NCBI RefSeq assembly: GCF_032362555.1
Contig: NC_083509.1
Coordinates: forward strand, 4,983,001-5,047,000
Direction: 5' to 3'
Source of the DNA: Amyelois transitella
Lineage: Eukaryota > Arthropoda > Insecta > Lepidoptera > Pyralidae
DNA: 64,000 nucleotides
The position numbers and the translations under genes are program-made. Below, one piece after another: positions 49,595-63,923 of this stretch (position 1 is its first letter; every line of letters starts with the position of its first letter). The notes under the pieces are model-generated. The model saw nothing but the letters and a program-made list of their open reading frames with translations, searched no databases and was not told the DNA's origin.

Positions 49595-52500
49595 TCATAC
49601 GTTCAAGTAAATTGGTTTATTTTTAAAGCTGTTCTTCCAGATTTCGAAGAGGCAGATGGTGGAGTGGAACCGGTAGAAGATGGCCAGCGGCATGGACACG
49701 TGAGTGATGATGGTCCACGCCCATGGACCGTAGAAGGCGAGATGGGCTGGTCGGAACTCCGCACGATTCTGTAAATTATTAAAATTATTAGAATGATTAA
49801 CATTACCACGACTACCGCATGCATTCGGTAAAGTGGGCCTGTATAGCTACCACTTGTGTTGCCAGAGACAAGATAGTAACAAGAGAATAGGACACAAATC
49901 TATTCTACCAACATACATATAACGCGTCTTTATCGCTTATAGGGTAAGCAGAGTTAACAGGTTCGAAAAGACTGGAAGACCACATTCAGCTGGAATGAAC
50001 CTATTCTATTGTCAGTAAGTGTGTGATATATTGAGAGAAATCTAGAAGCCATTTAGGCATCTATACTCATAATACCTTTTCCAAAGTGTTAATCGCCCAC
50101 ATGGCCATGTTTGCGACTAACAAAAATGTGACTAGCTGCCGGCCTGGTTTCTCTCGCCTTTGCTCAGACGTGCTGCTGCGGCGCCACCATGCATCAATTA
50201 TAAATAATGATTGCAAGATTGTCTGAAAAATAATAGAAAGTTATGTTTATAAAAAGTATCACGATAGTTGTTTAATTTGCTTCTAATCAGTATCTGACCT
50301 AAAATTTTCAACAACGAAATCTTCATATATACATACAGAACTTTTGGTAATAAGGTTGCATTTTTAGACAATACTATCTATGATATAAAAAAGCTCCTTT
50401 AGCCAGAGATTTTTTTACCGATGTATAGTGAAGCGTTTGCATTCGATTTTTTAATTAATATATTTTAATATGTAATCTCAGCGACAGCACAGGTTAACGT
50501 TGCTTTTACCTGATTCAGAGATAGAAATTCTGAGAAGAATCCAGTAAGATTTTCGCTTTCTCCCGTATTTAAAGTGTGATGAGAGCCGATCATGCTGAAC
50601 ATGCAGTAGATGAACATACCAGACTGCGCCAGGATTAACAGGGAGGTGTCTAGGCCGAGTACAGCTGAAAAGGAATGTTATTCATTTAGTTGTTTGTTGT
50701 GAACAATATAAATATGTAAGTACATTAAATTAAACAATGGGCGGCGAAACTTAATATTGTGGTTGTGGCAGATGGTTGTACCTTGCGATTTTCTTTTGTA
50801 AGGCAGAACTCTCATTTGTTTCACTGCCGCTGCTGAAGCTACGATAGTCAATGAATATAATATTAATTCGCAGATATTGACTTCAAATATGGCATCCTGT
50901 AATAGATGAGAATAATATCAAGATACGATTAAAACATAACAATATATTGGAGACAAAAGATAAGGCACGATTATTACATTATGTCATCCGTTAAAAATAA
51001 GTCGTTTTTTACTTAGTTATTTCAGGCAAAGGAATCATTTTATTATTATTAACTGGTATTTATTTAGTTTTATTGAACTTTCACTTTTTTCAGAAGCAGT
51101 TAGCTTTAAATGATTACCTAAATGTAAATGAAAAAGAAATCTTACGTTTATAGTGTCTGGATTGTTGGCAAGTACGAAAAACATGATCAAAGATATGATC
51201 GTGAGTACGATGACGAGGATACCGGAGAAGAGACCGCGGTGTGCGTGTGAGCAGTCCACGGAGAAATGATGCAGCGCCGTTCGGCTGCCGTGCGGGGAAC
51301 TCACACCAAGCATTCCAGCTGAAAATTTCTACTTGTCTTTATAAATATATGAAGTAATTTGTTTTTATTCGTAAGTGTTTTTATTTGTAATGAATAAAGT
51401 ATAACTTATCCAGCTTAAATCTTATTAGAAGCATAGACATAACTACTAATTCTTAAAAGTAACATTAACATAGGTTGCATTTCAGGAAATTGTCACAGGA
51501 ACTAACTCCACGCAGGCAATGACTTTCAGTCGAATCTTTATTAAATTAAGCTTTAAAAAAAATTAAGGTTTAATATAACAATCAATTTATATCGTTATAA
51601 AAATGTAATTTATATTTTACCAAATTGTTGCAAAATTTTTTCAGGCGTAACTGAGTTATTACGTGATTTGCTCTTAACATTATAATTAAATTTCTTCTCA
51701 AAGTCCTCTGGGGTGCACTTAACCTGAAATTGATAATTAGAATTCATGTTTTGAATTTCGTGAATATTTAAGAGAGATTATCGTGATCCTGAATAATAAA
51801 TACCTCCTTCCACATTTCATATAAAATAACTGCGCAGATCAACGAATACTCGATTGTGCATGGGAAGAGGAAAGGAGATGCGTTTCGTAGTAATGTTCCC
51901 ATGATGTTTCCTCTTCGGCAGTAGAATTCTCCGGTAATGTTGTTACTACCAACAGTAGTATTCGAATGGGATGCCATGGAATGTTCCAAATGGTGTATTT
52001 CATGTTTTGTTTCTTCAACTAGAACATACAACCATTCACATAAGTTTGTTGCAATCATGTGCATGAATCCGAACCTTTGTAACATTTTGTAGGCCCCTGT
52101 TTCTATGTCTTTGCTAGTAAGGAATATGAACTGCATTTGCGCTAGAGTGAGAGCCATGCGAAGAGCTGGAGTTATAGCTGCCAAAACAGATCGACAGTCA
52201 TCTTCCATTTCAAAGTATTCACCGAATTCTAAACCACTGTATACCATTGATCCGATACCAAAAGCTGTAAAAATAATTCTTATTATAGTTATATTAAAAT
52301 GAAGTAAACATAATAAGTTAAAATATACAGGAGGAATGAATTACATCAAGACAAAAGTCCCGCTTTTTATCTCATATTTGCGTGTGCCAGTTGCACCTCT
52401 AGTCGCTAAGTCTCGGAGCTTTACTGCCCATTTTTTTTTTGCTAACAATAAAATTATATGATTTATCCTTATTTTTATTCTCAGAACACTTACCAATAGC

Positions 52501-55500
52501 ACCAAGTCTCAAGTAAAAACTTCCGTAACGCGATATATTTTCTTTACGCTTAGGTTTTTCAATTTCTGTCTTGTCTTTTGATTTTTCATCCTTATCATCA
52601 CCTTCTGTAATGTTACCATGTAATATTATTAAAGAAACAACATGTTTGCGATCATTAGACAACACGCGCCCATATTTGCATATTTCGAGATGAATTTTCC
52701 GGTAGGTACACTTATAAGAATAGCAGAAAACGTTAGTGAAATTAAACTAAAGAAGGCAATATTCTTTGCCGACGCAATTATGCAAACTAGATGTGATTTT
52801 AATGTCGCATTTTGTTAAGCAAATGTTAACTAATTACTGCTTCGTATGTAAACCTTTCCTCTCTGTAATAATAAAAGATAAAAATAGCCAATTAAAAAGC
52901 AATCTTACCGTAGCTATGAATAATTAGATTGACAGCCTTCTGACGCATGATGTTGGCGTATTGAAAAATTACAAATATAACTGATACTGAGTATAAATAT
53001 AAATAGAAACCCTGAAAAAGAAAACAGAAATTATTCAATATATATTTTTTTGAACATATCTTATTAAATAATTCTTATATATATCTTATTAATAGTTTAA
53101 AAATATGATTACGAGAGCTAAAGCAAGCAATTTGTAACGGAGGCCTAAGTAAGAGTTTTTATAACTTAGATCAACTTAAGTAACAAGATCAACCTTATTA
53201 AAATACATATTAAAATATATGGGGACGCCGTTCCTTGAGACAAATTGTTGAAAATACCGGATTTGCTTTGCATTTGTATAAAGAATACTATTCTAAAAGG
53301 TTAAGTATTTTCTGATATTGATACCGGGCCGTGTGGTTCCCGGCACCAATAGAAAAAAAGGACCACTCCGTCGCTTTCTTCGCGTCTACCTCGCAAGGGA
53401 GAGTAAAGTAAGACGTGATTGTATGTATGTATGTATGTAAGTTATAACTTATTTTTTATTAATTACCTGATAATAAGCGTCTGGCACTCCATTTGCAATG
53501 ACTTCAGTAACTGGAAACGCCAACCCCAATACCACCAAAAGCTTGGCATACAACGCCGATAACGCTTTGCTAAGCGCTTCACTGTAAAGCAATGTTGTTT
53601 TTTTATTTATATAAAAGCTTTTTGTATTAAAAACAAATTATGGATTTTGGATATTTTTATCTGAGCGGGGATCAAACTTTTAACATTTATTCAGTGGTTT
53701 ACCCCACTGGCCAAATTACCCCTGTGTAGTTTCGTAGATGTCGTAGCGCGTTTGCTACGAAGGTCTACGGTGCTACAATTGTTATTAAAGTTTATTTAAT
53801 TTCGACTCGGGAGTATTATTAATAATTCTGTGCTTCTACCTTAAAATTAATTAATATTAATAGAAGAACTAAAATCTATTAGTTTATTATAGATCATTAT
53901 GCCCTGTGTCTATTTAAAAGTTGCTATATAGTCATTTAAATACGTGTACGCGTACAATATCTACAGGAAGAATAATGAGAATATGAGGTGTGTCGCAAAC
54001 GTCATCACTGTCAACCTGTCTGCCGATGAACAAAATAAAGATTTCATAGAATTTGACACAATATAAAACAATAGAAATACTATATTGTACTAAAAGTTAG
54101 ATGTCAAATAATTCTCAGAATTGAGATACACTATGAAAACCTTACGGTGTCTGATTGTCGCGATTCCCATCAGTTGCGAAGACCCATTCACTAGTACTTA
54201 CCACTTCTATAGTCTTATATTATTCGTAATTCTATAAAGCAAACCCTTACTGTTGTTGACGTGTCGTAACTGTCCTGCTTTGTTAGAGATATAAAGGTGA
54301 CGTCCCTACTCAAATTCTAAGTTAAATAGCTACCTGAAATTTAAGTGTACCTAATTGAATATCTAAAATAGGTTCTGATTAATTTGATTGCAGGTGACTA
54401 TATGCATCGCAAATTTAACAAACATTTTTCATTTGAGACTTCTCTACTGTGTGAATACATGTACAATGTCTACACACACATGGAAAGGATAAAGACTTGA
54501 TATAAAGTGTTTATACCTTGCGGGGTAGAGAGAGCCTAAAGTTCTAGGACTCAAAAACCACGGTCAGCTGAATGGCTTTTGTGATGGAATTGCTACTAGT
54601 ATAAAGAGACAGGTTGCTAGTTTATGGCCTAAAATTGATATTTACAATCTACGCGGTATCAGAATAAGCTGTCACACCAGCATCAAATTGTTATTATTAA
54701 TCGGTAGAACAAATGTTTGTTGGAATAAAGATTCTTAGATTATGTACAAGTAAAATAAATATATATGATAATATTTTTTAAATTATTTTTATATTTATTT
54801 TTTAAGGCGTAGAATGACTTTGTTTACATAATTTTTAAGAAATTATAATTGTAATTAAAATAATATATTCTGATATTAAATTAATCTTATGTAACTAAGA
54901 TTGCGGTTAGTTGTAAATGTGTTAACAGGAGGCCGATATAAGCACATAAACCGATGTCGAGAACAGATGTCACCCGGCCTCGCTTGTCAGTGGTACTGAC
55001 TTCTAATGATTAATAGCCCATATGGACTTGGATGGCAGGTTTGCCTTGTACCCGGATGGGTTAGGATTTTCGTGCAATCGTAATTGTTAGAAGTAGTGTG
55101 TTTTAACTTAGAGCTGTCTCTCGGACCAATTTTGCGATATGTGCAATATGCGCGAGAATTCAATGTCGAATATTTAAATCTCGCACATATTTAATTGAAG
55201 CTTTGAAAAGCTCAATTTAGTTGTCTTGAAGTATTAAGAAACTTCGATTTTGTTTAAAACATTTGCAGCTTCCATGCGGGGATCTGGTAGCGGAGAATCA
55301 AGGGAAAGACTCTTTGGTATTCTTTTTTGGACGATCGAATAGCAACCTTCTATCTCTGAATCACAAATGTATCATTTAGCCATACAGCTAACTGTTGGTC
55401 TTTTTGTTGTTAAGATCTAGTAACCAATGGCTCTGTTCACCCCGTGAGGGATAAAGACGTGATAAGTTTTGTTATTTTGTACGTACTGGCCTAATATTTC

Positions 55501-58500
55501 AGCGGCTGATGGGGGATGTTCGTGTATGGTAGAGGCCATTGAAGTCCTGGAATGTGGTGCTAATTCTGACAGGAAGCGGCGCTGGGTTGCGGCACATAAC
55601 GCTAGCGCCTGTGACGGGCGACGAAACGCTGCTATTATAGCTGATGGTCGCCTGGAAAAGCGTTGACACCAGAAAATATATTACATTTAATTGTGTCAAC
55701 ATTCATATGGTAATAGTGTAATAGTGTACGCATGATTTGCTGATTTTTGTAAATAAAGTAAGTGCTATATTATGAAGCATGGCACGTCTTTAAAATTAAG
55801 ATTTTAAAGTACCTGGTGTTCAAGTTGGCAGCGACCTTGGGGTCAGTATCTGACATTCTGCGGCTACTGGGCTGGGAATGCGCGTGCTGAAGAAGGGATT
55901 CCGTTGGCGGCACCAGCATGGCGCGGGTGCGATCTCGCAGTCTCCCCAAATCGGAGTACGACGACTCATCACTGCGTAAATTATAAAATAAGACATTTGT
56001 ATGTTACTGATATGAGATAGTTAACTTCTATTCACCTAAGAAATAAAGAAGGTGATTTTTGAGAAAGTCTCGCATGGTCTAAGTTAGCGGCGAACACAAG
56101 TAATAAATTGAGTTAAATTAAAGGTCTGGATTTTGTAAATAACCAGACCAAGGATCTAGAATTCTAACAAAAAACCAAGTGGAACCGGCAGGTGCGAGAA
56201 GTATCACGGGACACAAAGCAGTCTATCAAATGTCATAAATATTTTCGAAGCACGATGCATCGAAATCCCCGCTTTGTGTGTGCTATACACTTTATGGAAT
56301 TCAAACTACAGTGGGAGAGAACTATAAAAATTTTTAAGGTTATCAACGAATTATTTTCTATGTGTTGTGTAACAATCATATAAACAAAAATAAAAATAAT
56401 CGAGTACAAACTACAAAATTTTGTGAGCTGTGATTTGTGTTCTGTGAGCGAATTATGTGACATATTTATTTTTAATAACAAACATGTTAATATAATAATA
56501 AAAAAAACTACAGAAAAGAAGAAAACAACAGGCACTGCCAAAAAGTCGACTTTAAATGTGCCCAACTACGACTAAGCAATCGGTACTGTTTTGATGTGAC
56601 AAATAATTAATTTGTTATATACCTTATTATTTAAGTTAAAAAATAATGGCTTCTAACATTAGTCTTATTCTTCTATCATCAGTATATAACCTCTCTGCTC
56701 GTGTGGATCTCCCTATGTTCTTCTCCGTACTTCATATTATATTATATATATGCAAAATTTCTTGGACATAGCTTCAGGGGTTTTGACATGAAAGAGAGAT
56801 AGTATAATACATAAAGTTTTTAGGTTCCCTCGGGATTCGGTAATGTAAGTAAGAACAGAAAAACATTACGAAAACAATAAGGTAGAAGCACCATCAGGAT
56901 TTTGTTTGCAATCTAGCTCTCATCGTAATAGCCGAAGTAACAAAACTGGGTATGATTATTTTCAATGCATACCCGGTCGATAATTAAAAGAGGCATTAAG
57001 TATTTTAAAAGTAATAAAAATACGCCCTGTATGTTCGATATTTAAATATACGTCTGCAGCTTGTATTGAACGATTGGGGCTGCATAGCTGTGAGCGCAAA
57101 ATCTCCAAAATGTGCATCCGCTCGCCGGAAATGTCTTTCTAAGCTTCGTTATGCGACTAGGAACGATTTTGAATATCAAAATACGACTACTCTTTCTTTT
57201 CGGTATATATTCATATCGTAGAATAAATTTTTGAATGTGACACCTGCACCTTGAATTAATAATAATTTACTAGGACTTATCTGTATCATGCATTGGTCCA
57301 TGACAGTAAAATTTTATACAGTTTTGTTTTTAACGTCACAAGCAAACTAATTTTTTTTATCTGTTGCTATATTTGTTGTCGCAATAAGCAAAATCTACGA
57401 AACAAATTTGATGTTTCAAAGTTATATTGCTGGGGATCTTACTTAAGAATTGCCTTGTATTCATCTTGATACGCCTACTTACAATTTCATATTGCACGCG
57501 CAGGTATAAGTTAGCGGGCGATAGAGTCTAGGTATCCTGTAGGTACTACCTAGTGGGTAGTATGAGTAAAAATATTTTGTTATTTAGAAAGTAGCAACAA
57601 TTATTATTATTATAGTTTCTTTTCTAAGCAATGGCAAGCGACAATGTTTATAAGCGATCTGTTTGTGTATTTCATAAAATGCGTCATCTACATATTTATG
57701 TGTAAATAAAAACAAAGTGAGTGTGCTAATCTCATGATTTACCGCATCGTAGTCAACACTGTTGATATAAATGTACCGAGTTGATCCCGCTCTCAGATAA
57801 AAGATAAGTCTGAGTTAAGAGTACAAAAGAAAAAACAGTTTAAAAGAAACTTTAATTAAATGGTTAGGATTTACTTGACGGTTGTTTATGACGCCTATCT
57901 TCTGCTGCGCCGCCGCATTCATTTCCCGTGCTTTCCCAACAGGCTTTCATTTTACATTTAGCCGTCAATACCATTTTACAGCATTGTTGCGTCGCGCCCG
58001 TTCCGAATGCATTTATCCACTTGTTTGTTTGTTAACGTTTACTCTAGTTAGAACGGGTTTCAGAAGCATTTTCCACATGAAAAATCATTGTTTGAATGTT
58101 GGGAAAAAGCACTTCAATTTATGATTTTTAACATATAAAGTATTAAGGTTTTACTTAAAAAAGTAAATAATTATGAGTTTACTGATGAAATTGGGTATTG
58201 ATATTCATATCATTACACTATGAGGTTCCATTTGTAAAGTAAAGCTACCTGGTATTTGATTTAATTTACGCTATATTTAGGTGTGGGAGCTATACCTTTA
58301 TTGTACTTAACATAGGTAATGGAGAACGGCGAACTGTAAGCCCCAAAGCAACGAAGGGTTTGGGAAAACGCAAAAATTAGAATGAGTTAATAGAGTAGGT
58401 ACATACCTATCATTTTCATTATCGTTTTCTTCATGTACTGTGTCCATGTCCGTGACTGTGACGCTCGGCCGTCCTTCGTCCAACAGACCGCTGCCGCCTC

Positions 58501-58516
58501 GCTTGCTCGGACTCAT
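49595..58516 (-). CDS. Otopetrin-family proton channel, copy B (12 coding exons)
   Basis: Exons: 58407-58516, 55813-55971, 53467-53581, 52909-53011, 52494-52604, 51804-52264, 51621-51723, 51146-51318, 50782-50896, 50510-50664, 50076-50222 and 49595-49768. Phases match throughout, giving 1926 nt and 641 aa. The ATG at 58516 directly follows a CAG, so a 5' UTR exon upstream is likely. Landmarks: LSALYAKLLVVLGLAFPVTE, GFYLYLYSVSVIF, SRYGSFYLRLGAI, YSGLEFGEYF, FGFMHMIATNLCEWLYVLVE, HHFSVDCSHAHRGLFSGI, RPGRQLVTFLLVANMAMW and PWAWTIITHVSMPLAIFYRF, ending EIWKNSFK plus a short tail. The ectoloop between helices carries NxT sites (SNTT, NNIT). Same orientation as copy A, stop about 1.8 kb upstream of copy A's first exon. 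Role as for copy A: proton influx; tissue unknown. Confidence 0.93.
49912..50000 (-). repeat. 3' fragment of the (ATGT)n-tailed repeat
   Basis: ACATACATATAACGCGTCTT, TATAGGGTAAGCAGAGTTAA and AGACTGGAAGACCACATTCA. Intronic in otopetrin B. Confidence 0.55.
53328..53440 (+). repeat. Internally deleted (ATGT)n-tailed repeat
   Basis: GGGCCGTGTGGTTCCCGGCA and GGACCACTCCGTCGCTTTCT jump directly to CTACCTCGCAAGGGA and the ATGT tail; about 150 nt of the middle is missing. Sits about 25 nt left of otopetrin B exon 3. Confidence 0.75.
54515..54640 (-). repeat. Diverged (ATGT)n-tailed repeat fragment
   Basis: ACCTTGCGGGGTAGAGAGAG, CACGGTCAGCTGAATGGC, AGAGACAGGTTGCTAG. Intronic in otopetrin B. Confidence 0.55.
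55285..55465 (+). repeat. Diverged (ATGT)n-tailed repeat copy
   Basis: TTCTTTTTTGGACGATCGAA, TAGCCATACAGCTAACTG, CCAATGGCTCTGTTCACCCC and GAGGGATAAAGACGTGA keep the family order. Intronic in otopetrin B. Confidence 0.55.
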
Positions 58517-61500
58517 CTGAACAACACACCAAAACAACTCACTAATCATCGTCATAATACAGCTGTTACAATTTTCATTAAGTCTCACTTTGAAGGAATT
58601 TGGAAGTGACGTCACACCTAATTTTCCGCATCGCCCGTATGACATCATTTTAATTTGCTACTTATTGGTGTTTACATTACACAATATTTAACAAGATGAT
58701 TAAAATACAGGATCTACGCTTACAATTAATAAGAATAAAGAAGACGATAATGAAACATTAATACCTATATTCACCATTACATCTACTCTCTAATCAATGT
58801 GGTCTATGTAATTATTTTTACAAGAATATAGATGAAACAAAAAATGCCTAAAAGAAATGGTTTTGATAATCACTAAAAAATTAAATATAATCATATAAAA
58901 ATATAAATTATTTTATGTGGAAACGATTTTCATTTGTTTACCTGTCTATCGCTAAATGCTTGCTAGATTTCTTTCTGGAATATTTATTCATTGCCCTAAT
59001 CTCCGCCGAAACTCTGGGGCGCTCAGAGCAGATAATTGAATTGACACGGCACATCCAAATTGCTTCCAGTAAATGTTTTTATTTTATTTTCCCATTTTTT
59101 TTCGTCTCGCGTCTTTCTGAAGCCCCAGTTGGCTACAGAGGCGGCCCGCAAGCGAATGAGCATGTAAAACAAGGTATGCGCCTTTGTTTATAGGGGATGA
59201 GTCAGAACAAAACCTATAAATAAAATTGAACTACTTCAGTGTGTACTGTAAATATAGTTTAATCATCTAATGTCTTCATTTTATGTCAAGGGGCTTATTC
59301 CACAATTGCCTCTTGATACTGTCAACGGTGTGATCTTATCGATGGTATCGGTATACGACAGTCTACGAGGGCTGACACTTTTTATGACGTGAACACTGTA
59401 TGTGCATTTTGAATAATGATTAAGTACGACTATGTTAGAATTTTATGCGCAAGGTTTATAATTGTCTTTTAGAAATTGTTGATCTACATAAAGTAGAAAA
59501 TTCTGTTCATGAAACTATATTTAAAAATACTAAACATGGATTTTTGAACGAAAAAAATATATAAAAACTTTAGATTAATATAACAAATTAGTTGTATAAG
59601 AAAATCACGTTCAAAGACTCAAATCATTATTTCGTTATTTTTTACTCATTGTAATTGTAAAATAAGAAATGTGTACCTAGTCCTCAACATTCGATTTTAT
59701 ATTTTCCGATACCAAGTACAAAATACTTTTAATGTATACAAAGAGTGAGATTAAAGAGTAAGTTTGTTTGTCTTGCGTCCGCCGGGCGGTCCGCTCTAAG
59801 GTTGTTAGGTTGTTGAATAAGTTTCTGAATTAAGAGAACTGAAAGTTTTCTCATCTCGAGATTACAGCAAAGTGTTTACCGTTTGGCTGTAGACGCGGCC
59901 GCGACTCTGTCTGGCCCGCACTACCGCCTCGCGCCGCGCTGTCTCACACTTATGTTACAATGTCTATGAACCTATCTCTCCTTTATAACCACTAAGGATC
60001 TTAATTGGTTTTCAAATTGAAAATATAATTAGTTTCTAAATCTATTTTAAAACAATGTTGTTTTTGTATCTCAATATATTTTTGTGTAGAGGTATTAACT
60101 ATGTTGCGTACCTGTAAGTAATGTTTTTAAATTTTTTCGTCGACTTTTTTTAAAGTATCGATGTAAGCACGTCACTAGCATTAAGATTCTTGATATTTTC
60201 ATAAAATATTTGCGTGAGTGTACAGCACCTGATGCTCGGCGTCGTGGCTGCACCAAACTTTCTGTGATTTACGCAAACAAAGTGTTGTTGGCAAATATTG
60301 AGCAAAAAGTGGCTACTTGGGCATGTTGGACTTACTTCAAGTTTATTAAGTTACATTGTAAGTTTCAGTTATTTTCCCTAAAATTTATACAGTAAAAAAA
60401 TAAAAATTGTTACGCAATTTGTTTCCCGTGATTTTATGGCTTTACCAAGAACAAAATCATTTTTAATAATGTACACAATTACTTAATATAGTTGATGCCT
60501 GCGACTCCATTTGCGTGTTATTGGAAATACGAAGGTTAAGGTTATTAAATTTTCTCAAATTGTCGTCTTCCACAATTCGGATGATTTAGTCGGTCTAAAA
60601 TGGTTCTGTATCAGGTGTTAGAGTTTAGCTAAGTTGTAATGGTTCGATATCAGCTGTACCAGATTTCAAAATTAATTAGTTATGTTAGAAAGGCATAAGA
60701 GCTATACAACAAAAAAACTTTTATTCAAATTCAGTAGTTCCGGAGATTAGCGTGTACAAACAAACATACAAACAGAGAGATTTTTTTTTCAAATTCATGC
60801 TCGGTTACTATTTTATATCGTTATAATTTTTTTTTGAAATGTACTCAATGTTCAGACTTAAATTTTTTACTTTTTATTATATGTATAATTAATGACTAAG
60901 AAATTATAATAAAAATTTCTATTAATAACTACTAAGATGCAGGTGATTGCGTCTATGTGATTCAAAAGAAATACCTATGCGTAAGACTTTTTAATATCCT
61001 GAAATATGAATGGCGGTTCGCTTTGATGAATAAATATTTTGGGAAATGTCTTTGACTGAAGGAAAATACTAACTATCCCCAATAAGACGTGAGAACAGTT
61101 TTATACTTAAAACGTTCTCTTACAATTTATAAGTTGCTACATGGTACTCGTAATATTTATTTCCAATATTATATAGACTTTACAAACAGCCTGTCTGCCT
61201 GTTTGGTTTGTAGAACGTAAAATATGCAAATTGAAACAGATCACGACGCATAGTGCTAACAAATGCAGAGTACTCTATCTTTTTGTGTACTCAACTTATC
61301 CGTTTGTATCAATTTCATCCACTACTCAAATACGATGTCTACAAGTGCATCTAAGTAAATATTTAGTTCCTCATTTCCACATACATTTTTGTCTTAAAAC
61401 AGCGAAACTTATTTTAAAACATTTTTCAAGAAAATCTTCTAATTTAAGTTTATTTAATCAACCATACCCTCATAAATGAGCCTTTTGTAATAGATATAAT

Positions 61501-63603
61501 AATTTTTATTTTGGACAACTTGATCCATAAGAGTTAGTAACAGTTTATTTTATAATGTAATGTTAATAATATATAAACAAAACTGACTTATAATATTAAC
61601 TTTATAAACAAAAAATAAAGAGATAGCAGCCGTCGATATCTGATATTTTTGTTTGACTCAAAACTCTTTATCTTGAAAAGGAGTGTAGGGTCCTTTTTTG
61701 AAACCCCTTTTATTTATTTGCTTTCAGTTATGTATAGACCGAGGGCCCTGCAAGGGAAAAAATAGGAAATTCTTTTTAATTCTAAACGGATTTGATTTCA
61801 AACTTTCTAAAACTTCGTTCATGTATAAATTTGTTAGTTATTTTGTTAATATACTAAGGTAAATTTGATAGTTTTTTTACAATGAAGAATTTATTTCACA
61901 TGTAAGTTATTGTTTTAATTATATGAAAATTTTTATTGTACTGTTAGCGCCTTGTTTAATCGTGCTTAAACAAATTGTATTTTTTTAAACCTTTTTAAAA
62001 AGTAAAAGTAAGATAAAAGTTTAAAGTGACTTACCTTCGTATTTTATATGTATTCCTTGATGCCCAAGTTCCAGTATATCAGGAGACCACCATCTTCGAC
62101 GACTGTCTTGTCGAATTTTGGCGTTTTGTCCCGTCGTCGCGCGAGTGCTAATGGTGGTATTAATTTAGATCGCACGACTGTTGTTCGGTATATGTGGCGT
62201 GATTGTGTAGGTTTGAAGGAAATTTTATGAAAATTGTAGTACAAACGGACCATTATTTTTTTTGTTTGTTGTCTGAAAAGGTTATTTTTAACTTATAGTT
62301 AAAGTTAACAATAATTTTCGTCCGCGTATACAGTGTATACCTTATGCCATCCTCAGTGTTCATATCCATATGTTTGAGATTTTTTTTGGAAAGTCAGTAA
62401 ATTGTGAAGATATAACAAATAATACATACATACATACATTTTTCCCTAGGTTGCTTGATTTATTATAAAGCACCGTGTGCTAGATTTAGATATTTCACAA
62501 ATTTAGAAAAAATTGGATGTAAAATTAATTGCGTTTACCTTCTATTATTTTTTCTAGCTAACATCTGAATGTGATGGACATGCAGAGTAGAGTGGTTTCA
62601 AAGGTGCTAGTTTTTCTAGTTCGTGTGCTGGACGTGATCAAAGAGCTTTTCTGTTGGTGGCGGCGTTTGTGCGTCGCTCTAAGCTGGTGTGAGCGGCAGG
62701 GTCTGCACACCCCGTGATTGAAAATGTCCTGGGTACAACCGGTCAAAGCAGGCTTTGGGCTTTGATGATTTGTTTTAGATTTAATAGCGTTTACTTTTAA
62801 AGCATATTTTTCCTTACAAGAATAATTTCAAAATGTTACCTTATTAATTTACATAATAGAATTTATGTTTGTGCTGTTATGAAATGATGGAGATAAATTG
62901 TTATAACTTTCTAGCACTATTCATCTTATGGCGAAAATGCTAAGTTAGAAAAGGTATTAACTAAATAAACTAAACGTAATAATTATAATAACATTAATGA
63001 ATTAATTAGGATTGCCCTTTTTGCGGGCATTCATGGCTCAGCTTTGCGTAAACATTTTCTAAGCGACACAAAGGGAGGCGCGCTGATGCCGCGTGAAATT
63101 ATGTTCCGTAAAATGAAGTTGAAATTTTTTTATTCTCCTTTGACGTTCAAAGTTGGCGGAGTTAATTCAATTTATTGTCTCTCTTAAAACGAGACTCCAC
63201 CGTAATGTTATTTATAGGGTTCACCTACGGCTTGTTGACATGCCCCAAAAAGCGAGTGCAGGAGCGCACCGGCTAAGTGATTCGATACACGTTCAATATG
63301 TTTCATTAGGCGGCTCGCTGCTCGCTTATTGAATAACGCGGAGGCAGCGCGCGCGCCGCACGGCAACGCAACCTCTGTTCGCTCCACTCAATTCTTACAT
63401 AATCAGTTTTTCCGACTCGGTAATGGTATACACTCCATTTACGGGTCTGGGAAAGCAGCCTCAAATAAATGTTCTGGTATAACAAAGGCGTACAATCAAA
63501 ACTCTTTAAGGGTATATCTTTTTGAGGCACTGGTTCTTACGTTAGTAATTTATGTTGATATTGGCCGAAACTGTTTCATTTACTGACTTTAAGTTCCACA
63601 TTA
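58517..63603. other. Upstream region of otopetrin B, no gene recognised
   Basis: Five kilobases with no frame that I can link to a family or a splice chain. Two GC-richer patches stand out: about 59875-59950 (with GCGGCCGCG and GCGCCGCGC) and about 63225-63400 (with GCAGCGCGCGCGCCGC). Either may be a promoter or an untranslated first exon of otopetrin B. A Helitron-like fragment (TAGCGTGTACAAACAAACAT) lies at about 60710-60790. Confidence 0.4.
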
Positions 63604-63923
63604 TCTATACATATAATAAAACAGTAAAAATGTTTTGTCTGTACATTTAGTATTTTTGACTGAAATGGATAGAGGGACACTTAGAATGAATAAAAGAAAG
63701 CAAATTTTTTTTTTAATTTTTTTGTCTGTGTCTGTATGTATGATTACGCTTATCTCCGAAAGTACTTCACCAATTGTTTTGATTTAACTCAGAAAAACAT
63801 TTAAAGTTTGTTTCATCAAAATCGGTTCACTAAAAAAAAGTTATCGTCATTTGAATAAACTCAAGGCATGAGTTTGCCTACAAATTCGAAATTTACGCAG
63901 ACGAAGTTGCGGGCAACAGCTAG
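63604..63923 (+). mobile_element. Lep1-like Helitron copy
   Basis: Begins TCTATACATATAATAAAACA, has ATTACGCTTATCTCCGAAAG mid-way, and ends GAAGTTGCGGGCAACAGCTAG. TC and CTAG ends, about 320 bp, non-coding. Confidence 0.7.

Noticed and set aside
55499-55660. Open stretch on the minus strand between otopetrin B exons 2 and 3, considered as an extra exon
   Set aside because: It can join exon 2 in phase, but its only donor is weak and ends in phase 0, which does not fit exon 3. The direct join of 55813 to 53581 is perfect.
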